From Tubulanus polymorphus (taxonomy: Eukaryota; Nemertea; Palaeonemertea; Tubulaniformes; Tubulanidae): a stretch of DNA of 60,000 nucleotides. Where the stretch lies: positions 22,248,485-22,308,484 of the forward strand of contig NC_134027.1 of the NCBI RefSeq assembly GCF_964204645.1, given 5' to 3'. Position numbers and translations under genes: made by a program. The number at the start of each line of letters is the position of its first letter. The stretch's first letter is position 1. Below the pieces are notes generated by a model. The model did not search any database. It was not told the DNA's origin and saw nothing but the letters and a program-made list of their open reading frames with translations. Of this stretch, positions 27,883 through 43,518 are shown piece after piece.

Positions 27883-28857
27883 CTATACCTTCTTTTCGTT
27901 CTTAACGAACCAACATATTTTCGCCATTACGAAACACCTAACATCCTTTCCTAGTAGTAAATAAATGTAGAAATTGATCGCGTAGTTGAAACTTTGTAGC
28001 AAGGACAAACCGGTTAGAACGGTCTGCATACCGGCTGACGCTGAAACCCTAAATGCGGTGGACGTAGTCGGCAAAGTAGTCGCTGCAAAAATGCAACTGA
28101 CCGTCACAAGCATTATAGTAGTTTGTCTAGTCCGCGCTAGTTTGACGCTTCCCGTTCCGAAATCGCGTTGCTGGTACAAAGTGCCGATGATAATACCGTT
28201 CGATACGATGATCAGCGTAATGGGAATAACGTAGATATACGTGACGATGAAGCTGAATAAACTTTGCTGTTCGGTCAGTTCGTAGTAACATTCTATTCGG
28301 ACCGTATAATGCATTAGGATGATATGAGGCGTGGCGACGATGCCGTTGACGACTAACACTCCGGCGACGACCAGGCGCGCGAAACCCGCCGTGCACAGCA
28401 CACGCGTCATCATAGGATAGAGAACCAGCGCTAGTCATTCGACCGAGATGACGACGATAAACCACGAGCTACAGTAGATGCAAAAGTTGAAAACGAATTC
28501 GTAAATTCGGCACACCAGAACGTCGCTTAGTCCGATATCGACGGCGTTACCGTTGAGTTCGACGAGGTAGCGAACGAACGGCATACACGAAAAGCCGATA
28601 GTCGTGCCGAAATCCGTCAGCGATAACGCCGCGAGATAGTTCGCGTAGGAAAGGCGGCGAAATTTCGCGCTGGTCATGACCAGGCAACTGGCCGTGTTTC
28701 CGAAGAGACTGAGAGCAAAAACGCACGGCGAAACGAAATGGGAAAAGCTTCCGACGGACATCAATTTCGCCGTCGGTCGATTCGAAAGACTGGTAAAAAT
28801 CATAAAAGCGAAATAGGGCCGACCGATTTCGTTGGAAGTGTGATTGGTCAATTTCAT
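27883..28857 (-). pseudogene. GPCR-2 with one in-frame UGA (right copy)
   Basis: Mirror of 16,743-17,717, with the same length, the same TGA (28,435-28,437) and the same TGA-CTA-G context. It differs from the left copy at several residues (for example TTIGF for TSFGF in TM2, NAVD for NVVD, and IIVSNG for IIISNC in TM5), yet the frame beyond the stop remains open to the natural end. Confidence 0.8.
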
Positions 28858-29184
28858 TTCGAAGGTTGTTTTATAAAGATCGCCTCGCGTAGAACGATGG
28901 ATGCTATAGCGATTTGATATACGTTACAGTGCTTTTTAAAGTACCGTTGGAATTGAATAGAAGCTATCTCATAATACCGAACTGTGATATCCACGACGTC
29001 TCGTACGAAATGTAACCTAAGTCTTCCGCATCATTAAAACGATATCTGATATATACGAAGATGTGGTTAGAGATGAGTCGATGGCGCCGCCACGTCTTTC
29101 GCCGTCTGAAATCGAAGAAGAAAATCGAATTTCAATGTTTGAGATACCGCAGTTAGTTAATAATGACTTTCCAACGTTAACTGC

Positions 29185-29388
<204 letters not shown>

Positions 29389-29589
29389 TACACTATATCA
29401 TAAAGATTTCTGCATAAAGCAGTATGAAGGTTGCTTACGTAGTTGTGATAGAGACATTTAAACATATTGACACACGGGGAATAAGATAATTTGATAATGC
29501 ATCGGAATTTCAGTCGTGTGTTTTGAAATACTGCCGACGTCAGAATCAATTTAACGCGTAATTCGCGACGTGCTAATGCGGCAATCACA

Positions 29590-30654
29590 ATGACGAATAG
29601 TACACCAACGTGTGATGAAAATTTCATCATATCGGATCGTTTCGTAGTGCGGGTCTCATGTGTGCCCGTATTGCTTACTTCGGGTATTTTACTCAACAGT
29701 CTCAGTATTGTGATTCTAAAACGACAGTCGTCACAGCATAGGTCGCTATTTCTCCTCCGAACTTTGGCTGTCGCTGATATCTTATTTCTCATCGTCAAAT
29801 TCATTCGCGATGTCGTTCGGCCGGTGCTCGACTTTTTGGTTTATGGGGCTGTGCTTGAACGCCGTCCACGTGGAGCGACGTATTTTGGATTTCATTGGAT
29901 TTATTTTGCCATGCAACTCTTCAACCGATCGACGAAATTGACAAGGAATTGGATAACGGTACTGATAATTACTGAACGGGTAATAAGTCTTGGTTTCCCG
30001 TTGTTTGCGCAGGCTCACGTCACCAAACGACGCTTACTTAAATGCGTTTGTGCGCTATACGTTTTCTTCGCATGCCTCGGACTGAGCGCTTTTCTGAATC
30101 ACGGGACTCACTACTATTGGCGGGATGTCTGTACTGGAATGTACGTTCCGGCAATAACGAAAAGAAAATTAAGTCGAATTGAAAACCAAATAACATATTA
30201 CGTAGAATTAGTTTTGACATCGCTTTTCACAAATTTAATACCAGTTTTATTTCTCATTATCCTCAATATGGCTCTCGTAATTGTGTTAAGACAAATTGGC
30301 AAAAGAAGAAAACAGCTCGGCACCCAGGATTCTAGGTTTAGCAGTGTCGATCGGAAAGCTACTAGAATGGCGGTTGCCATTGTTATGTTGTTCATCGTTT
30401 TAGAATTTCCTACGTCGATTGGCGTTTATGAATATATCCTAGTGCAAGCAGGCTTGCCACAGCCGAAACATAACGATCCACACGTGATGGGAAAGCTATC
30501 AATGATAGGATCCGACATAATGACTCCATTAGACTCAACCATGAATTATTTCGTATATTGTGCAACCAACGATAGATTCAGGGTCGAAACGGTGAAATTG
30601 TTAAAAGGTTTTGGGAGGGCGTGTCGCTGTTTAAGACAAACGCGTTGCGATTAG
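29590..30654 (+). CDS. GPCR-1, rhodopsin-class receptor (right intact copy)
   Basis: 354 residues, single exon. Compared with the left copy it has V for L in DRFVVRVSC, and K and H in PQPKHNDPHV. All the landmarks (LAVAD, TERV, EFP, MNYFVYC) are retained. It is transcribed away from GPCR-2 and toward the TIR element. Confidence 0.9.
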   Translation: MTNSTPTCDENFIISDRFVVRVSCVPVLLTSGILLNSLSIVILKRQSSQHRSLFLLRTLAVADILFLIVKFIRDVVRPVLDFLVYGAVLERRPRGATYFGFHWIYFAMQLFNRSTKLTRNWITVLIITERVISLGFPLFAQAHVTKRRLLKCVCALYVFFACLGLSAFLNHGTHYYWRDVCTGMYVPAITKRKLSRIENQITYYVELVLTSLFTNLIPVLFLIILNMALVIVLRQIGKRRKQLGTQDSRFSSVDRKATRMAVAIVMLFIVLEFPTSIGVYEYILVQAGLPQPKHNDPHVMGKLSMIGSDIMTPLDSTMNYFVYCATNDRFRVETVKLLKGFGRACRCLRQTRCD

Positions 30655-30977
30655 AACGGACACGATACTCCCGTGTTTATGCATGTGTTTCAAATATCTT
30701 CCAGCGTCATTTGAGAAAAAAACTTCGACATCGACTCGACTTATTGTGGATGCATATGTTATCTGACTTTGTAATCACTTCAATCGAGTTGTATGTATTT
30801 CATCGTTATAACTAAGAACCCAGAGGCTATATTCAGTCAGGATTAAGTCCAAAATCCAAATAGAACTAGGTGTTTTTATCAACGAGATTCGGCTACATCC
30901 CGTCGGTTGTATAACCTTGTGATATATTCAGTAGTCGTTTTATATTAAGTATATGAATTTACAGCAGATCCCAGTGA

Positions 30978-31576
30978 GGCCACACCAAAAGAAAACCCTG
31001 TTTTCTGTCCCGACCGACCGATATTTCCCCATTTCAAATAATCATTTTCAAAATAAAGTATAATCGCCTACCGACCCTTTTTGAAAATTTTGGGTGAAAT
31101 AACTTTTTTCAAAAATATATATGTGGCCGACCGACTACCAAACTCTCCTTTCTCGTAAATTTTTTTTATATCAAATCGTGATGTCGGCACTGAGATCAAC
31201 ATCATAAAAACATTTCATTATATCGGATTTAAAATTTGATTCTGGAAATGGGTCAGCCATGCTCAGACAACTTTGCTAATCGGACATTGATGGCGACCTT
31301 GGATTGTAAAATTCCAGGAATTCCGTGAAATATGTTCAAAATATAGTTTTTTATATAGTTAATTGTACAAACACCTCAATTTCCTTTTATTATTGTGGTC
31401 TACTAGCTGTTAATCATATTCCTGACTAAAAATTTAGTCCAGTAAAAATTATTTACGGCAACCTACCCACTGATAGAAGAATAAACGATATTTTTTTCCA
31501 TAAAAGGAAAAGAAAATGTCCTAACTACCCATTTTGGTGATTGCCCCGCGCGAGGAACAGGATTTTTTGTGTGGCC
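30978..31576. mobile_element. TIR element, inner right copy
   Basis: Same element as 1,706-2,310 in inverse orientation, flanked by TGA on both sides (the complement of TCA). The terminal T-run at its right end is altered (TTTTTTGTGTGGCC). Confidence 0.65.
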
Positions 31577-32424
31577 TGATATATATCCGATCACCGTTAA
31601 TCCTGCTTTTAAACAAACACAAATACCTACATCTGATATCAAAGAGGACAAGAAAGAATCCCATTTTACTGGAAAAGTTCTTATTCATCATGATAAAACG
31701 AATGAGTCGTATACAGTCAACTATTTCAGTTCATGATGAAAGCTGATCGAAGTACATGTATAATTAACGTTGTAGCTTTTGGTACAAGTTGTGAAACTAA
31801 ATTAGGCAACGATGCTCCTGGATGTCGTGCGGGCGCTTTACATTCACGGTGTGCACGTTATTGTGAGGCAAATACGAACCAAGTCGAACCAATACAAGTG
31901 ATAAGGATTATTGCATTAGGAGCGTTTATCAATAAATGATCCGCTGTCATTTAGGATTGATGACATGATAATCATATCAACACAGACAGATATCTCCTTA
32001 ATATAAGTATTGCTCCGCTTTACTAATTAAGCTTCTCTGAAACTTGTTCACCTTCATAACCATTCTAACCAATGCACTGTTGAGCTCGACGTCGAATATT
32101 GACACATCGGATTCAAAATTTCTCAAAATCTGTTACCTTCTGAACACGAAATCTTCAATTCCTGCTGGCGATAGTTGAAATACTTTGGTTTTTACAATTC
32201 TCCACAGGGAAACATCACACGGAATGTAAACCAGTAATTTCGTGATTTTGAATCAATTTTTTTTCACCTGGCAACTGGTCATCAACATTGAATATACACA
32301 ATGGGACAATCTGTAATTTTGGTTCTTCTCAATTTTTAAAGCCATTCAAAAACACGGTAGCGCTCAACCATGCATGACGTATTTTTGCCCAGTTGTATAC
32401 AAAGCCGACCTACGCCCGGCTTTA

Positions 32425-32440
32425 ATCTCCCATACACTTC
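32425..32440. other. Junction lacking the 0.8-kb segment
   Basis: AATCTCCCA joins directly to TACACTTCCCTCTGG. In the other three unit copies about 0.81 kb separates AATCTCCCA from ACTTCCC. Only the three bases TAC are extra. Confidence 0.85.
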
Positions 32441-33825
32441 CCTCTGGCGTCTCTTCTATAAGTCTCTGGTTGAACTTTGTATTTCAATCTTTTTTAAAGC
32501 AATTGAAATAAAATTTAACCCCTCTCGTTACTTTCCAAAAAATTGATTACAAAACTAAGGTATTTCTTTGCGTGGCCTTAAGTAAATGGAAAGGCATATT
32601 TTCCACCTTGGTGAAACCCACTGTCCGTGTTGAAACGATGATAGGTAAGATTCCATGATGCAAAAAGAAAGACTCCGAAAAGGTTGATACGTCGGGATTC
32701 ATGCTTGAATCTGTATTGAGAGATACATTTTCCTTATACGGAAATTGTGGTGCGTTTATTCGTGAATGTGGTTTTCAACGCTAGGCAGGTTCATTTACAA
32801 GTCAACTTGCCTGGTGTCGGAAATAGTAAAATCGGTTTTTTAGCTTTTAGGAAATATATTGTTGGTCTTTCAGGAAATATATTCCTGAAATATATTTCGG
32901 CTATCAGCGGTTGAACAATAAATAGCGAACAAGAAAATACGAGAGTTGGAGTTCATGGCCAGTGTTGCTATCATCAGACTCTACTGGCGCCATACATAAC
33001 AATAAATAGTTATGTAAATAAACATGTCTTGGAATAACTTGAAAATTCTCATAGCGAAACCAATGGTTAGGCCATGGGCTACGGCGAGTGCAAAAAGAAT
33101 TTTTTTTCAGAATAATGTGGCGTGTGGAGGAATGTAAACACTCCATACATGGGTCGGTGGAATGTTATGACGTATGATTGCGTAACAATCTGTGAATACC
33201 AAACCATGTGTAGTTAAGGGCCTGCACACGTCGTAGAGAGGGCGTTTAGAGATACGTAGAATGTATACATCCGACACCAACAGAAAATAAAGATGGATAG
33301 ATAGACTTAATAAGTCGTGCGAGTTGTTTTACATTAAGAGGATCATAAGCAGGTCGAGGAACCACAATGACCAGAAGATCCAATGGTAAAACACAGAAGA
33401 ACAACTACCAAAACAGTTACCCGGTTGAAAATGCTCTGGTGAATAAATTATAAATGCTGCACTAGTGCAGTTTTGGCATTTCGAAATATTGACATTACAT
33501 TATCTACCTTATAATTGTCTACGCGATGGATCTATAAGAAACATTAAGAATTATGAATAATTGATGAAATTGATGTAAAGGCGGGTGAAATAGCTTAAGT
33601 AATGGTCGACCGGTAGACAGGCTGTAACCTATTTTCATCGTTTACTCTAGCTGTCGACTGTCAACGGTCATTTGCTGTTATAACACTAACCGGTGAACGC
33701 AGTGTTACTTGACACACGCACTTTAATGCCGTACACAAAGCTTGACCGGTTTAATTAGATCGACTATATGATATACATCACTATTCGACATTCGTTCTGT
33801 AATTGTGGGATTTTAGGGCGTTATT

Positions 33826-36656
33826 TTACAACGGTGTCAACTGAAGAGCGTTATTGTTATTGCATCCCCCGCATTGTGCGCGGCATTTGATATTCATGAT
33901 TTGTCTATTGGCAGTAAACGTCGGGCCGACCTTGTTCGATCTACCGTATCCGTATTTCTTCCACGTTACCTGAAATCATAAAATAGTTAGCAATAGACGT
34001 CGAGGGAACGGTAGCAAGGTTATGCCAGGCCTGGCGCATAGGATAACGGCGACGCTGTGGTGACAAGCGAGGATTCCATGAGTATACACCAGGTTTGCTA
34101 ATGTAGCTGTACACCTGTTTCTCTCTTTTCTCAATTTCAATTAGAATCAATTCAAAATTATCAAAAACTAAAGACTGGAGATTGAGAGAAGCACATTGCG
34201 GCAACTATAAACTATTTTGGCGGTTATTTCAACCATATGTAATTTTCACGATTATAATTTTTTCGCGTCGTCAAAACCGTTACAATAATGTTAACATACA
34301 TTGAACTGTGCGTTAAGGGGTTCTGTTTGAGTTGATGTGCACTACGTTATCAATATTGGCGTTTGAAAAAAACAATCATCAAAATTGGCGTTTTGTTTTG
34401 TGATTGAACTTATCCTATGAATCATATTTTTCATTTGATTTCATATCTTTTTCAAATTTTTGAGAGAATGTACGCTACACCATTAATATATCGGAGCTAG
34501 ACTGGCTGCCGGTCAATTCAATTAATTATCGATATGAAATTTAAATTCAAAATATCTTTATTGGCCCTTTATATCCTATCAACTAGGTCATATTTATGAA
34601 TCGTTGCCGACAATATTAAGCAATATGTATGAGTCATTCTTCAAGGCGTCAATAAACTTTCAAGTTACTTTTCTCTTTTATTTACTTATTCCAGTTTTTT
34701 AATTTGGCAATCCCTAGCAATGTAGAGAGAATCCCACAATTATAACGAAAAAGTCCGAAAATGTAACTTCGAGATAGTAGTTTATTTCAACGTTTCGACT
34801 ATATTCTAATAGTCATTAGAAACGTTGAAATAAACTACTATCTCGAAGTTACAATTTCGGAATTTTTCGTTATAATTGTGGGATTCTCTCTACATCGCGT
34901 CAACACGGATATAGTGTTCTATCAATCGTGATAATTCCTAGCAATTATCAAATTAGCAAAGAACGTGTATCTCAATCATACTGTATAATCATACTGTATA
35001 CTTCCACGGAAAAAAAAACGATTTTCAACGAACGATTCCAATGAATATTCTCGGCAAATGAAAAAAAATATATTCACAAGTACAGTCAAGCTGGCCTAAT
35101 GACCATGCAATTATCTTCAATTTTCAGTTGAACAAACCCATTCGATTCGTCTAGTTATAAATGCTCAAGGTTAAGCTAACTAACCCCAGGGGCTATCTTG
35201 AATCCGGTTTGAGTCAAGTCAATCCTTGCCGCGCCCATTCCAGAGTTGTATCTAGCACACGCTTTCGCTTCGCCGTATTTCACTTTCTTAGTCGGGTTAC
35301 AATTGACGGAAGCGAATGTATAATCTGCCTTGTTAACGATGTAATTCTGAAATATGAAGGAAAATAACGTTATTTTTCGTATACGGTACACTTCGATATC
35401 CGTATTTGTTTGTTGAACTTTTGACCTGATGTATACGCTATCAATAAACTCTGTTGTCAATCACGCTAGAAAACAGTTGAATGGGCTACCATCGAAAATT
35501 CATAAAGACTACACTGCGAAAGTATTCAGGTACGTTCGACAAACTACTTTTCTCGATAAAGATTTTTTACAACTCATTTCCGACGTTTCTGTTATAAAGA
35601 ATACAATTCTCTGCCAGTCGAGAAACTTCGATTTCCAATATATTGGTTGTTTTTTTTCTCTAATTTCCAACGTGCTGTTAACTCGAATAATGGGGCAGAT
35701 CTTTATTGCGTCAATTTGACACGGCATACGTTCATCGCATACTCGTTATTCAACAAGTACAGAAAAGTATTACCTATATCACTTTGAAGTACCATCAACA
35801 GGTTACCATCAATCAATAAATCATATTCAGCACGACGTACGTAGACCTACGTCTGTAGATATTACAATGATATTAGATAAAATATTTACTTACCCAAATA
35901 GAAATACGAACTCGCGAGAATTTGATGTAACACCAGTCCTTCCACACTCTATATATCCCTTTTTTCTTCGCCTCGCTGAAGTTATTTTTCGGCCCGGCCG
36001 GAAGCGGAAGGTACTCTCTAGGTGTTAGTGACGTCATCGCGTGGCAAAAGATTCTGAATTTTCGTTTATACGCACTTTTTATCGGGTACAAATCGTAAGT
36101 CTTGTCTGCGGTATCGCCTCTGATCAACACATCCGTACAGGACACCGGTTTCAGACCTGCAGATGAAACAAAATGGCCGTATCGTCATAAGCTAGTTTCT
36201 TCAATGAGCAGTTATCCTGCTAAATGGCATACGTTCCCACCCGATTAAAATTGCGCTAATTTCAATTGACTTTTTTCCGGATTTTTAGCCTCCCCAATCA
36301 AACATTAGGCATCGTGTTCCAGACATATAGATATAACGAGATTTTGACGCCGGAAAAAAACATACACTAATTATGTACTTCGATTTAGAAATATTCTGTT
36401 AACTCGACCGCCGATCACACAACTATATCTGTACTTCGATTTCCGATTTCAAAATCAAACCACCTGTTTCGCTCCCGGCAGGTGTGGTGGGTCTGTAAGG
36501 GACACTCAATCAGAAAATCCAACGAAATTTACCAACCAAATGAATAACAGGGACAATCCCTATTTTAAGATTTTAAAAAACCATTACACTGGGGATTGTA
36601 TACAGTGATAACTACGCGTCATTCAAGGGATACTGCACACACACACACACACGCAC

Positions 36657-36689
<33 letters not shown>

Positions 36690-37948
36690 GTGTAGATGCA
36701 GTGACCATCGAAATAAAGAGGAAAAGTGGAGAAATTATCTTTGGTTACTTGAGGTGATGACAAAAAATAAAGAAAAATCACCTTGAAGGATGAGTTAAGA
36801 TTTATTTTGTATGACTTGCCCATAACTTAAAATCTCTATGAGATGAGATATTCTAGAATGTATATATTTCAAACTTTGATGATTAATTACATACTTACGA
36901 TAGCGCTGGCAGTCATCTTCGAGAACTCTGCACTGAAAATTGATAAACAAATTTATAGACTGAATGCTGATTTGGGGGCCACATAGTCAATTTCAAACAA
37001 TTTCTGTTTTTTCATTTCTCGTTTTAACGCTTCGTTTAAACTAACTTTTCATTTTAATGCCTTTCTTTGCTTGAACTCGGACACAGCGATTTATTGGATA
37101 CAACAAATATAGAATTCCGTCCAAAATAAGAAAATTTAATGCATTTCATACTGGATATAACGACCAATTGGTTAAAACAAACATCTTTTCTGGTGCTAAT
37201 ATTCGCTGTAACGAGGTTCCACTCTCTTGATATTGATATTGACAATGCTTAGAAAAAGGATCGCTTGGGGTTTTTAAAGTGCTATTCACTTTTTTCACTG
37301 GTTTACAGTCACAGAATGCTGATCCAAAATTGAAGCAGGCTAAATCTGTCGTTAATTGAATTATAGTCATTTCCTAATATTTCGATCGTGGGACTTAATC
37401 CGCACAATTACACTCATACAACTGTGGAGTCAAATTAGACCTCAAATTATGGAACTCATAGATCCAGAGTCAAATCAAACAAATACAACTATGGAACTTG
37501 ATCCGGAGAGTAGAAATCAAGCGCACCATTTTCGAACTGGATCCAGAGCCAATTTACGTAAACGCTTAAGCAGAGTATGGACATATTCTATGGAACATGC
37601 GGTTTGAATAGTGCAAAAATATCCTATACTGACCTTAAATCTAAATGCTGTGCCATTTCTTTGCCTGAACGTCGGGCCAATTGGTAACTTGTCACTCAAT
37701 TCGCAAACGCTGGAATCTCCGTGATAATTGAACGATTTGCATTTAGTATCCAGTGAACACGCGGCGCTGCAACTGATCAAAGAGTCTGAATTATTATCAA
37801 TAGACAGATACGGTCCATCTATCGAGTAATCGTTTCCTCTTGTCGCTACTTCTGCGAAATATACCGAGCCCGTTTCGAAACATTCGCAGTTAATCAGCAA
37901 ACAAGTCATAAGAATGTGAACGAGGTAAGTCATGCTTCTTATTTTCAT
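33826..37948 (-). CDS. Secreted PAN/apple + GON domain protein, five exons (right copy)
   Basis: Exons on the minus strand are 37,634-37,948, 36,899-36,932, 35,894-36,156, 35,185-35,346 and 33,826-33,969. All splice dinucleotides and phases match the left copy, giving 305 residues: signal peptide, PAN core (CSAAC..CKSFNYHG), a two-cysteine linker and a GON domain ending CRAQCGGC. A few residues differ from the left copy (T for I in the signal peptide, D for A in NNSDSL, A for S in EAKACAR). Both copies look functional. Confidence 0.85.
34720..34895. mobile_element. 176-bp foldback element (right copy)
   Basis: Mirror of 9,824-9,999 in the last PAN-GON intron, with the same 77-bp arms and 22-bp loop. 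Confidence 0.9.
36430..36560 (+). repeat. Dispersed ~130-bp repeat (right-arm copy)
   Basis: Mirror of 8,158-8,288, in the same orientation as the related copy at 53,115-53,244. Confidence 0.75.
36636..36689. repeat. (CA)n microsatellite replacing the left-arm TA tract
   Basis: A 54-bp CA tract with two CGCA interruptions. Its flanks align to 7,684 and 8,086 in the left arm, where about 400 bp of other sequence lies. Confidence 0.95.
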
Positions 37949-38627
37949 TGCCGTCGCAATTTCATCCCTCTAACTACGAATCTACAAAGAGTAGTGAATT
38001 ACATCCTTTTTGAACGCGAAGCGTAGCTCATCTATTATTAAAATATCAAAACAAAGAAACACTGACATGCTGCACGGTAAACTCATTGTTTTTCAAAAAA
38101 ATTGAATATGGCTGAAACTATCAACTATTTCATCTAATTGGAGATCAATAGACTGGCGACAATATCGACTAGTTTTCCAAGCCGAATCTTCAGCGCGTTT
38201 TTCGAATAGAACAATAGATAATTGCAGCTTTCGTTGAAGCCATTTTTCCCGCTGGTTGTCCTATAACACAGCCAATGTCGCTAAAGCCGTTATATTGATA
38301 TATAAACAATCAACAAACGTTACTTGACGCCCGGGACTTGTTCCACATCTTTAGCAACGTGTGGTAAAATTTGATTGTACAAATAATTGAATTAATCATT
38401 GTCTTTTTGTCCTTACTGAAATCTATAGAGTCGAATGGTGCCTTAAAGCTGATGGAACTCTCCTTTCAGGTCGCTGACAATAGGACGTCGCTAAAACACG
38501 TGGATGTACATTTTCTGAAGAAGGATGAACAGCAACCTAACATGAAAATAATGTTTTAAGAAGATACGAGCGGGGAAAGGAATCTTCAAACGTTGATGAT
38601 ACATAATTATATAGATTATGTTCTTAC

Positions 38628-38974
38628 TGTACCACTGGCACGTAATCTCCAAGATACTTCTTTTACACTGAAATTCAATAAACGAATTTACGTAAAATGT
38701 ATTGTAAATGTGCGTTGACTACCATTATGGATACTATGCTTCACTGCAATATCAGGAAAGAGAAACGTTTTGAGAATATATCGAATTTCGTTTTTAAGAC
38801 TGCAACGTGGAGAATTGATATTCACACCATTAATAATTAGTTTATTATTTCCAATAGAAGCGGCCCGATTTACAGTCACGGACTGCTAATTTGCACCTGC
38901 ATTTTTACCTGGTTTATACAAATTCCATAAATGAGGCAATGAATCGAAATGGGCCAGAATTTGTTCACTTTCAT
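38628..38974 (-). pseudogene. Possible PAN-GON relic (right copy of 5,381-5,743)
   Basis: The same signal-like start and 40-nt mini-exon (38,628-38,667) on the minus strand. Between them this copy has a longer open frame than the left arm, because a short insertion is absent. The identification is tentative. Confidence 0.3.
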
Positions 38975-40746
38975 TATGCGACTTTTTAAAATTCTATCCA
39001 CCAAATTGAATCCCCAATCTTTAGAATTGGGGTCAGATTCAAATTGAATTCGCAAGGGATGACAAGGCAAAAAGGCCGAATTCGTTTTGCATTTGAAATA
39101 TTTTCGTCTAGAATAACTTTCCAAATTTGCTTTCCCGAAGGGCCGTTCACGTTCACACACGGCTTAAGCTTTCAAAGACGTTGTGTTATCTTGACTAATG
39201 AAACTTGATATCTTGCCGTGCAACGAAGCATACATCATCCGAACGTTTTAGGAAAAAAGGCTTCTGTTGAGATTACCTCAATAATTCACTGTTAGCTAAA
39301 ATCCCCTGTTAATCAATGTAATCCCTCGATATCAATCAACTTTCAGGTGCGTAGCTATAGTGAGGTTGGGTAAGAATTGAACGAATTTGTGAAAGTACCA
39401 CTTCGTGATGAGGACTCCGTGCCACCGGCTATACCACTAGATGGCGTGCAAATCAGTGCGGCGATCCTGTCAACCTGGTGGATCCCCGCTTGCCACAAGT
39501 GGAATCGTCGATTGCCACAGTCGAACGTAGAGTCCTCATGATAAGTAAAATTGAAACCTAAGCTCTACGTATTATTTCCTGTGATTTTTGTTTTTGTTTT
39601 AACTAAGACATGTTGATAAAGTATCTTAAAAACGTGGTTCCATTTTTTCAATCATTGATTAACAGACCGTTATCATTCTCACACCGAAAAGCACAGCAGT
39701 ACCGGAATTTAAAGCATGTTCGAAATACACCCCGTGTATGTTCAAAAACAGTAAATGCGTTCTCAAATGTTTTGATACTTTCTCAGTTTGTATCAAAAAT
39801 ATTGCCAATTTTTGGTTCTTAAGTCCTGAAAAATTATTTATTTTCGGCACAAATTCATACAAACGTGTCATCTATACCACAAAACACTTTATTAGCGGAC
39901 CAATTTATGATGTTATGTGTTGGCCATAGAGCTCAATATCTGCCTATGATCATAACTTTCAAGCTCAGGCTCAAACATCCTATTAACTTCCGCTCATTGG
40001 AATGGGGTACCCGACGATATAGTCAAACCCGTGGTGGGTACCTGCAAAACCACCTATCCCGCCAGATGGCGTGATGAGCAGTAATTCGTCCTTGGTCAAA
40101 ATTAGTTCATTTTCGATGAACTATGAACATGAGTTTTAGACTCCCGAATCCATATATTATCACGGCACTCACCAAACATACAATACTTTCATTCTTCTAC
40201 TCGGATATCGGTATAGTTACTAGCGAACCTGTCGGATCCTCGCATGCCATAAATGGAATCCTCGATTGCCACAGCACCACTGCGGGTACCCCGTTGTGCA
40301 CGCCGACCAAACAAGGTCGTACCACGTTACGACCCTTATTACAGAAGAGGCTATTACTTCATCAGTAACATTTTGTGGTTATATAATGACGTATAATTTC
40401 AAATAGATTCCCCGTCTAGAAATTAGAACATGTATATATGTTTTGAGAAATTACTGCCAATTGCCACGAAACGAATGAGAGTTATGTGCCAAATATTGTG
40501 ATTATTTCATAAAGCACACGAATTGCTATTCGTTTGTTTTACACATTTCTTGTCGCATAGCTGACTATGGACACGAACTTGAAGCTGATTTTGACGTTGT
40601 TAACAACGTTCTATACAGTAAGTGGAGAGATCATAGACATAGTCGCTTATTTTAGACAATTTGACTATTTCTCAATTTGAAACATTTTTTGGCGAGTCTG
40701 AGAAATTGGAGAAATTCTGGAAAATATCTGGAATTCAAAAGCAGCG

Positions 40747-41724
<978 letters not shown>

Positions 41725-42047
41725 AACGGACACGATACTCCCGTGTTTATGCATGTGTTTCAAATATCTTCCAGCGTCATTTGAGAAAAAAACTTCGACA
41801 TCGACTCGACTTATTGTGGATGCATATGTTATCTGACTTCGTAATCACTTCAATCGAGTTGTATGTATTTCATCGTTATAACCAAGAACCCAGAGGCTAT
41901 TTTCAGTCAGGATAAAGTCCAAAATCCAAACAGAACTAGGTTTTTTTATCAACGAGATTCGGCTACATCCCGTCGGTTGTATAACCTTGTGATATATTCA
42001 GTAGTCATTTTATATTAAGTATATGAACTTACAGCAGATCCCAGTGA

Positions 42048-42652
42048 GGCCACACCAAAGGAAAACCCTGTTTTCTGTCCCGACCGACCCGATATTTCCC
42101 CATTTCAAATAATCATTTTCAAAATAAAGTATAATCGCCTACCGACCCTTTTTGAAAATTTTGGGTGAAATAACTTTTTTCAAAAATATATATGTGGCCG
42201 ACCGACTACAAAACTCTCCTTTCTCGTAAATTTTTTTTAATATCAAATCGTGATGTCGGCACTGAGATCAACATCATAAAAACATTTTATTATATCGGAT
42301 TTAAAATTTGATTCTGGAAATGGCTCAGTCATGCTAAGACAACTTTGCTAATCGGACTTTGATGGCGACCTTGGATTTTAAAATTCCAGGAATTCCGTGA
42401 AATATGTTCAAAATATAGTTTTTTTATAGTTAATTGTACAAACACCTCAATTTCCTTTTATTATTGTGGTCTACTAGCTGTTAATCATATTCCTGACTAA
42501 AAATTTAGTCCAGTAAAAATTATTTACGGCAACCTACCCACTGATAGAAGAATAAACGATATTTTTTTCTATAAAAAGAAAAGAAAATGTCCTACCTATC
42601 TACCCATTTTGGTGATTGCCCCGCCCGAGAAATAGGATTTTTTGGTGTGGCC
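42048..42652. mobile_element. TIR element, outer right copy
   Basis: Fourth copy of the GGCCACACC element, again with TGA on both flanks. Confidence 0.7.
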
Positions 42653-43518
42653 TGATATATATCCGATCACCGTTAATCCTGCTTTTAAACAAACACAAAT
42701 ACCTACATCTGATATCAAAGAGGACAAGAGAGAATCCCATTTTACTGGAAAAGTTCTTTTTCATCATGATAAAACGAATGAGTCGTATACAGTCAACTAT
42801 TTCAGTTCATGATGAAAGCTGATCGAAGTACATGTATAATTAACGTTGTAGCTTTTGGTACAAGTTGTGAAACTAAATTAGGCAACGATGCTCCTGGATG
42901 TCGTGCGGGCGCTTTACATTCACGGCGTGCACGTTATTGTGAGGCAAATACGAACCGTATCGAACCAAGTCGAACCAATACAAGTGATAAGGCTTATTGC
43001 ATTAGGAGCGTTTATCAATAAATGATCCGCTGTCATTTAGGATTGATGACATGATAATCATATCAACACAGACAGATATCTCCTTAATATAAGTATTGCT
43101 CCGCTTTACTAATTAAGCTTCTCTGAAACTTGTTTACCTTCATAACCATTCTAACCATTGCACTGTTGAGCTCGACGTCGAATATTGACACATCGGATTC
43201 AAAATTTCTCAAAATCTGTTACCTTCTGAACACGAAATCTTCAATTCCTGCTGGCGATAGTTTAAATACCTTGGTTTTTACAATTCTCCACAGGGAAACA
43301 TCACACGGAATGTAAACCAGTAATTTCGTGATTTTGAATCAATTTTTTTTCACCTGGCAACTGGTCATCAACATTGAATATACACAATGGAACAATCTGT
43401 AATTTTGGTTCTTCTCAATTTTTAAAGCCATTCAAAAACACGGTAGCGCTCAACCATGCATGACGTATTTTTGCCCAGTTGTATACAAAGCCGACCTACG
43501 CCCGGCTTTAATCTCCCA